Assembly (NCBI GenBank): GCA_947034885.2
Contig: OX344753.2
Location: 21,266,001-21,330,000, forward strand
Direction of reading: 5' to 3'
Source of the DNA: Thuidium tamariscinum
Lineage: Eukaryota > Streptophyta > Bryopsida > Hypnales > Thuidiaceae
DNA: 64,000 bases
This document shows, piece after piece, positions 57,683 to 64,000 of the stretch. The notes below the pieces were generated by a model. That model ran no database searches, was not told where the DNA came from, and saw nothing but the letters and a program-made list of their open reading frames with translations. Position numbers and translations under genes: made by a program. How positions within the stretch are numbered: position 1 is the first letter of the stretch; each line of letters opens with the position of its first letter.

Positions 57683-60600
57683 ATGATCAGGATGCGAGGC
57701 TATGTGTCCCAAGGCAAGTCCAGGCTCGCACGGTCTCGATTCTCAGTGAAAGTGGATTTGCCGCGCAAATGGCTTCTATCACTGTTGGCTTCCTCCGTGA
57801 TCTCCATCTTTCTCCTTCTTGCAAATCTTAGCTTGGGATTCCTTAGGGCTCATCACGCTATAATCGAATCGCAACCAGCCTCCGACTCTGAGCTCAAGGA
57901 ATTCCAGCGTCAGGCGAATGAGGACTCTCATGTACCGCCGGCTCTGCCCAAGCTGGCTTACTTGATCTCAGGTACTTGCAAGTTGTTTTTTGGCATTCTT
58001 CGCTGGGGTAGTTAATGAATGTGGTTGAATACCAATCAAAGCGTGTTCGCCAGTACTTTCGTTATTTTGGTACAATTACATACAATAAATTTGGTCGAAT
58101 TCCCAGCATATTGTTATACTGAATACTTTTGTTATTTTGATAGAGCTCTACTATTCAATTACTTACAGCTTAAAATAGATCTGGGCAAAAACCCAGTATG
58201 ATGGGAACATGGCAAAGCGCACTAGTTACAAGGTGCACCCCAGAGTTTAAATTTGCCGTGAGCAGTGCGTGTCGCCGTGCATCCTTCAGGCTTCACTGAG
58301 TGCGATTTCGCTCAGTTTTTCACTGAAATCTGGCTAGATAATATCACGCTTCTCCTCACATTTCAAACAAACAAATCTCGAACACTGATAGGACCAGTCC
58401 AGATTTTCATTGAAATCTGGCTAAGCATTGCATGTTTCTCCTCCAATTTCATATCCGTTTGTGGCTAGACCAAAGCAGTGTGTCGAAATCGGGTAATGTT
58501 GAGCCCAGAAAAGAATGACTGACTGACAGGTACCGAAGGAGACGGTGATCGGACGATTCGGGTGTTGCAAGCTTTGTACCACCCGCACAATTACTACCTG
58601 CTGCACTTGGACCTGGCAGCCCCTGCTGAGGAGCGGGCAAAGCTAGCCAGGTATGTAAAGGAAGAGCCGGTGTTCAACGAGGCGAAGAATGTGTTCATGG
58701 TGGAGAAGCCGAATTTGGTGACCTACAGAGGACCTACCATGATCGCTGCCACATTACATGGGGCCGCTATTTTGCTCAGGAAAGCCAAGGATTGGGATTG
58801 GTTCATCAATCTGAGCTCTTCGGATTATCCCCTCGTGACTCAAGATGGTGAGTTGGATTCAGCGAAGGGCAATGTTGGGGGCTTGGATTTCTCTTACGGT
58901 TCAAGGTTGAGGAGGGTTTAGGGTTTTAGGACTTTAGGATTAACACCTATTTTGAGTAGTTATTGGCAGTCTACTTTGGGGGCTCATAATCAATTCTGGG
59001 TCCAATTTTGCCGCTAAAGAAAGCATGAAAGGCATGGGTTCTTCTTTTTATTTCCGGTAGGTCCCAAGTGATAGTAAGACCCAGAAATTCTTCCCAGAGT
59101 TTTGCAAATTCTGCGCAGAGTTTTCAAATCGCATTTGAGAGTGAGTTCTTCTTGTAGTTGAGAACTGGAGCTTGAAATCTGACACCGCGTATTGAATCCA
59201 TCTATTGACTGGGATTGCAGATCTTCTTCACGTTTTCTCTTACCTGCCTAAGGACCTCAACTTTCTTGAGCACACGAGTGATATGGGCTGGAAAGAGTAC
59301 GTACCCGAACTTTTCAACATTTCCTGAATTGCTGGTTGACTGAATTGTACTTCGCTCAAGCTCATGAAAAGAGAGTCGGTATGGTAAGTTCACATAGTTG
59401 TGACTCCAAATGCATCTCCATGTACACCCCCTCTTTATTCTAGAACCTAGATTTGATTTTAAGATAGCCATACTTAGGTTATGAACATTCAAATTCATGC
59501 CACATGAACAAATGGGTAGATTTAGGTTTAGAAATGAAGTAGTTCATGCATTGTGATGTAATGAACTAGAGGTCACAATGGTTGACTTACCTTATGCAAA
59601 TAATGCATTGAGGAATAAGTTGGCTAGATTAAAAGATGAGGCTTATCAAGAACATGCTTGTAGAGTCCTATAGGCATGCATCTACAATCTTTGACTTTGA
59701 AATGTTTGACACTGTTTAGGGTTTCACTACTAAATGGCAATCCACATGGTTATTTGAATATGCACAGATTTCAACGGGCCAAGCCCATTATCATTGACCC
59801 TGGACTACATCACAAGCAAAAGACTGACATCTATTTTGGCGTGCAACAACGAGCTATACCTACTGCATTTCGTTTGTTCACAGGTAAGTTTATTTCTTCT
59901 AAATTCCAAACTTTCAAAGCAATGGTTGTAAGTTATGACATTTCAAAGCTAAACTTGTTGGACACTTGGACTCTTCCATGTTGATGAACAAAGAACATGA
60001 TTTAGCACAAATTTCTTGAGTATTGACAACAATTTCATCAAGCATTGAAGCAAAGAATATAAATCAATGAAATTTGTATGGAGAGTGTTTTAGGGCTTAC
60101 CACCAAAGGGGCCGTCATTTCTTGTGCCAAGAATATGGAGATAAACTCTACAAGGAAATCTAGGGATGAAGTTTAGGATTCAATGAACTTGCTAAAATCA
60201 ATTGTAAGTACTCTTGTATTGCTAAACTAATTGTATTGCAATAGAGTTATTCTTTTAATCTCTTTTAATTTCACCTTGTGTTTTTTCCTTTTGCCCTTTA
60301 TAATGAAGTGTTTTTTAATAAGCGAATGATATGCATTCTACTTCTAATAGTCTAATTGAGCCTTCTATAAACTCAAATTTGAGGTCAAATCTACAATCTC
60401 AATGTAAACAAGTTTCATTGATGTGATAATTTTTTGCTCTTAAGAATTAGGATAAGTATAAAATTATACTTTAGACTACACATCCTAATTAGTAGAATAC
60501 ACCATTGTACCAAAATTGACATTTTGGATGGTGAGTTAAGATAGGTATGTCCAGAATTGCATTGGGTCTAAAAGCCCCACTTCAAAGAATACTCACTCTA

Positions 60601-61987
60601 CGAATCAATGTGTACCTATTGTTGAAGAAATGATTTTAAAACATCTAACAATAAAACTTTGACCCTTCATACATTTGCATGCAGTATCAAAATTTTACAT
60701 TCTTAGGTGCATGAGAACCTCTTCTTATTTGCCAACAAGAAACATAAAAATTTAACCAGTTTAATAATAGTAATGGGTACATTAGAAAAAGTGATGCTTT
60801 TGAGTGTCCCTATCTTTGTGTTTATTCAATTTTCAAGAGTTGTAATTTAAGCTAGTGTTCAAATGTGGTTTAATGACAAGGTTCTAGCTTTTCATTCCCT
60901 AGTTCATATTTGTGAAGTGGAAAGAGACTATGTGAATGATCATAATTTATCTAGTGTGTTCATCATTGTCACCATGCAAGCAACAAATAAGAACAAGTTC
61001 TTAGATGATAAACAAATCATTTACAGTATGATGCTAGTGGGTTCAAATTTCTCAATTTCTTACTTGAAGATTACCTATGCAATGTGTTGAGTGATCCCTT
61101 AATTATACCCGTACAATTTTTGAAGAGCTCGAAGTTGGTGAATAGTCATTCAAAATGTGGTCCTTGTGGTCTGTGTGTTTCAATTCAAAGTGGAAATGGT
61201 TTATGGGAGCATATAGGCTCAATATGGATGGTTCTCAAGAGGACTTGCACGTTGCTCCTGTAATTTGGTGTCGAGAGTGATGTTGACAAGGGTATTAGGA
61301 ATGAATGAGTGAATTTGCATGCACCTTTGGATTCAATTCACTTTGCTAATATCATTTCTACCATTAAGAGCTTTGTGCAATTGAATATTACTATATTTGG
61401 TGATCTAGAATCATCCATTGACATTGACAATTAGCTTGGTTGTGGTCTGTGTTTTACCTTGCTCAGGCTCTGCTTGGACCATCCTCACCCGTCCTTTCAT
61501 GGAGTATTGCAACGAAGGTTGGGACACCCTTCCCCGCACACTCCTCCTCTACTATGCCAATTTTGTCTCATCTCCGGAAGGCTACTTCCACACCCTCATT
61601 TGCAACACACCTTCTTTCCGCAACACCACCGTCAACCATGACTTGCACTTCATTACATGGGACTATCCCCCACAACAGCACCCTTTGACGCTCACGCTCC
61701 GCTTCTTTGCCGACATGGTTGATAGTGGAGCCGCCTTTGCACGCAAGTTCAACAAAGACGACCCGGTACTGCACAGAATTGATAGGAAGTTGTTAAAAAG
61801 GAAGGCAGGGGGATTCACGCCGGGAGGGTGGTGTGTTGGAAATGATGGGATTGGGAAGGATCCATGTAGCATGAGGGGGGATTCGAAGGTGTTGAAGCCA
61901 GGGCCAGGGGCAAGGAGGCTTGAAGAACTTGTAATCAAATTGCTTGCTCCGGAACAGTTTAGAGCAAGGCAATGTGTAGGGGTGTGA
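57683..61987 (+). CDS. GT14 family glycosyltransferase (beta-glucuronosyltransferase-like), 439 aa
   Basis: Five exons join in frame: 57683-57971, 58530-58847, 59221-59296, 59768-59883 and 61467-61987. The protein has a short basic cytosolic tail, one membrane segment at about residues 30-54 (WLLSLLASSVISIFLLLANL) and a lumenal Core-2/I-branching-type catalytic domain from about residue 90. Conserved landmarks are LAYLISGTEGD, LYHPHNYYLLHLDLAAP, NLVTYRGPTM, DWDWFINLSSSDYPLVTQD (184-202), NFLEHTSDMGWKEFQRAKP, DPGLHHKQKTDIY, SPEGYFHT, NHDLHFITWD, DDPVLHRIDR and GGFTPGGWC. This matches plant GlcAT14 enzymes, which add glucuronic acid to arabinogalactan-protein glycans in the Golgi. Length is typical. 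The start chosen is the first ATG of the frame; Met4 is an alternative. The last intron (59884-61466) is long and carries a MITE. Donor and acceptor specificity cannot be read from sequence. Confidence 0.95.
60539..60815. mobile_element. S1-type MITE in the last intron of the GT14 gene (copy d)
   Basis: The ends AGATAGGTATGTCCAGAA and inverted GAGTGTCCCTATCT are degraded S1 termini, with TA on the left (60537-60538) and TT on the right. The interior keeps the minus-strand S1 landmarks: GCATGCAGTATC, TTAGGTGCATGAG and TGCCAACAAGAA. About 277 bp, close to the 272-bp intact copies, lying 0.65 kb from the exon 5 acceptor. Confidence 0.6.
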
Positions 61988-62440
61988 TTTGGGATGGGGT
62001 GGAAGTTTTGGATGAAATTTTTGGTAGGGAAATTAAAGAAGGGTCCAAAGCATCCAACAAGGCTTGATTTGGACGGCAAATGAAAGAGTTATAAGGATTC
62101 AAAGTTTTGTTGGTAATCATCTAGAGGTAACCATGATTATAAGTTTTGATTGCAAGTTACAAGGATTTAAAGTAACCACACTTGATTGGGACATTTTTTT
62201 AAGCAAATGCAATAGTTGCAAGGGTTGTTGAAGATACCCATAATGTTTGGGGTATTTCAAATGCTAAGTATATTGGAGTAGTTAGATTTTTGAAATTTTT
62301 TGTTGGGAAGTCAAAGAGATTCCAACGCATCCAAGAATTTGTGGTTTGGATAGCAAATGCATTAGCTAGAAGGATTCAAAGTTTTGGTATAGATCATCTA
62401 GAATTGAAACAAGTTTTAATTTTGATGTAGAGTAATATTT
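61988..62440 (+). repeat. 3' UTR/flank of GT14 with an approximately 280-bp tandem duplication
   Basis: A block at 62006-62131 (TTTTGGATGAAATTTTTGGT, AAAGCATCCAA, GGATTCAAAGTTTTG, ATCATCTAGA) recurs in diverged form at about 62284-62409 in the same order. The first block begins 19 bp after the stop codon, so the 3' end of the transcript probably lies in or beyond it. Confidence 0.6.
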
Positions 62441-64000
62441 TTACAAAATCCACATGTATGTATTGTAAGATCTTGGAGTGATGTTCTTAGATTGGTGTCA
62501 CAATTAGGTGTGGTTATCATATTTGACATGACATTGTTGAGCTAGGTTGATTGTTACCAAAAATGTAAGGAAAAATGCATAATATTTTACCTATTAGTGA
62601 TTGAAAATTGGCATGAGTAAATAGTTGTATCGTTTATGATGTACAAATAAGTGCTTTAAGCTTAGAATTTAGAAAATTTCCGCCATTTCTACCTCCATGT
62701 TTTATAGGATTTAGGGTTTGGAAGGACAATGTGTATATAGTAGATTTGCTCTATATGGTTAATAGCACTTGAAGTTTATTGTAATTGCAATTGTCAGTCT
62801 TTTTCCCTACCATGCTTGAAGTGTAATAAAAAAAAGAATATTCAAAAGAGGGTACTTTAATTTGGGAAGTGTTCTATCAAACTTTAGACAACTTCTAGCA
62901 TAACCACTTTATTATGACTTAATTGAAAATGGCATTCTAGAGTATCACCCATGCTTCTTTCTTCATCATTGATTGTATGACACTTACCACCCATTCAAAC
63001 TATATTGTACATAGTCATTTTCAACAATCTCAAGCTACCAAATTGAAAATATTACATTGTAGTTTACTTGAGAAAGTAAAGAGATGCAATGCACGCATTA
63101 TGTATAACTTTATGCCATGGACATAAGATAGCGTTCACTCAACATACATTCAATGACTCTGTAAATTGAGTAGTTTTACACTTTAAAAAACACCATTCAT
63201 GTATACAATATCCGGAGATCTATGCCATGATAATTACAAAGATGAGCATATGAATAAGATTCAAGATTAATGCTTTTAATACTCAATTTCTAACTACTAT
63301 TCTGTATAAAACAAAGAAATGCAATAGCGTTGCATAGTATTGACAATACAATTCTACACAATTTCACTCAAAATTGGTTTACTCCAATGTTATAAGCACA
63401 AATATGAATGACACTAAATTAATTCAATTTGTGAAATCATTTCTATAGTCTCAAATGCCACAATCAATTGTTGAGCCAATGTTAGCGGCTTGTTGGGTGA
63501 GTCCTGCATTGGTTAGAGGGATGGCATTGCCCAATTCATTTGCATGCTTGGAGTGGTGGGTGTTGTGAGATGTAGCATTGGTCTTGGCAATATCATTTTT
63601 GTCTTGCTTCAACCCCTATGCATTCTCCACCTATGTGAAATTTCCATTCAATTATTATTATTTTTGTTGAAATAGAAAAGATTGATGGCTAGCAATACAA
63701 AGTGAAATCTAGGCATGTCCTAGCTTTCAAAGGAAGAACCAAGTGGGAGATGGGCATGGCTACTTGTCCAAATTTATTCACTTATGGTATGCAAAAATGA
63801 ACAATGAATAGTATTTTGTCTTTACAGCCTAAATGCATTGCTTGACATACCATATTCACTACAGTAATGGGTCCAAAAGGTTGAAACACTCCAAATAAAT
63901 TCAAAAAACATTTTTTGTCAATCATTCTCTTGAAACCATGCAAGCCTATCGTTTTAAGAGTTAAACAAACATTTTTTGGGTTAAATTGCAAAGACTTGTG
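62441..64000. other. Gene-free AT-rich stretch to the window end
   Basis: No gene, RNA gene or element boundary recognised. The minus-strand open frame at 63782-63991 has no family resemblance. Confidence 0.35.

Overview
The window looks like nuclear DNA of a land plant. It has spliced genes with GT-AG introns of about 80 to 1,600 bp, plant-specific protein families, a CCCTAAA telomere-type motif and very AT-rich intergenic DNA. A non-seed plant such as a bryophyte would fit the compact gene bodies and the protein divergence, but I cannot fix the clade from sequence alone.

Three protein-coding genes are supported, all on the + strand. (1) Positions 13-2074 hold the 3' part of a gene with the plant-specific TIGR01589 (A_thal_3526) domain; its N-terminus lies outside the window. 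(2) Positions 38711-49978 hold a complete 20-exon, 1,527-residue full-size ABCG (PDR-type) transporter with the order NBD1-TMD1-NBD2-TMD2. (3) Positions 57683-61987 hold a complete 5-exon, 439-residue family GT14 glycosyltransferase of the beta-glucuronosyltransferase type. All exon joins listed keep frame, and summed exon lengths are divisible by three. I see no functional link between the three genes beyond general cell-surface and secretory roles for the last two.

The 35 kb between genes 1 and 2 (about 3.1-37.2 kb), and smaller stretches at 50.3-56.8 kb and 62-64 kb, have no recognisable host gene. They are packed with short non-autonomous DNA transposons and foldback elements. I could define: a 731-732 bp family with GGGTC-type ends and perfect 4-bp target duplications (three copies); TTAA-flanked elements with CCCCTAAAGG ends (several subfamilies from 0.44 to 1.2 kb, some foldback); TA-flanked Stowaway/mariner-like MITEs of at least three subfamilies (272 bp, 314-400 bp, 583 bp); a 281-358 bp family with a conserved internal hairpin; and several long inverted repeats. 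No transposase and no LTR retroelement was recognised.

Other notable points are a GC-AG intron and Ser/Arg-rich insertions in the transporter, a tandem NAGNAG acceptor in gene 1, a near-perfect 97-bp hairpin at 29.6 kb, nested insertions with a readable empty site at 52.2 kb, and a MITE inside the last intron of the GT14 gene.
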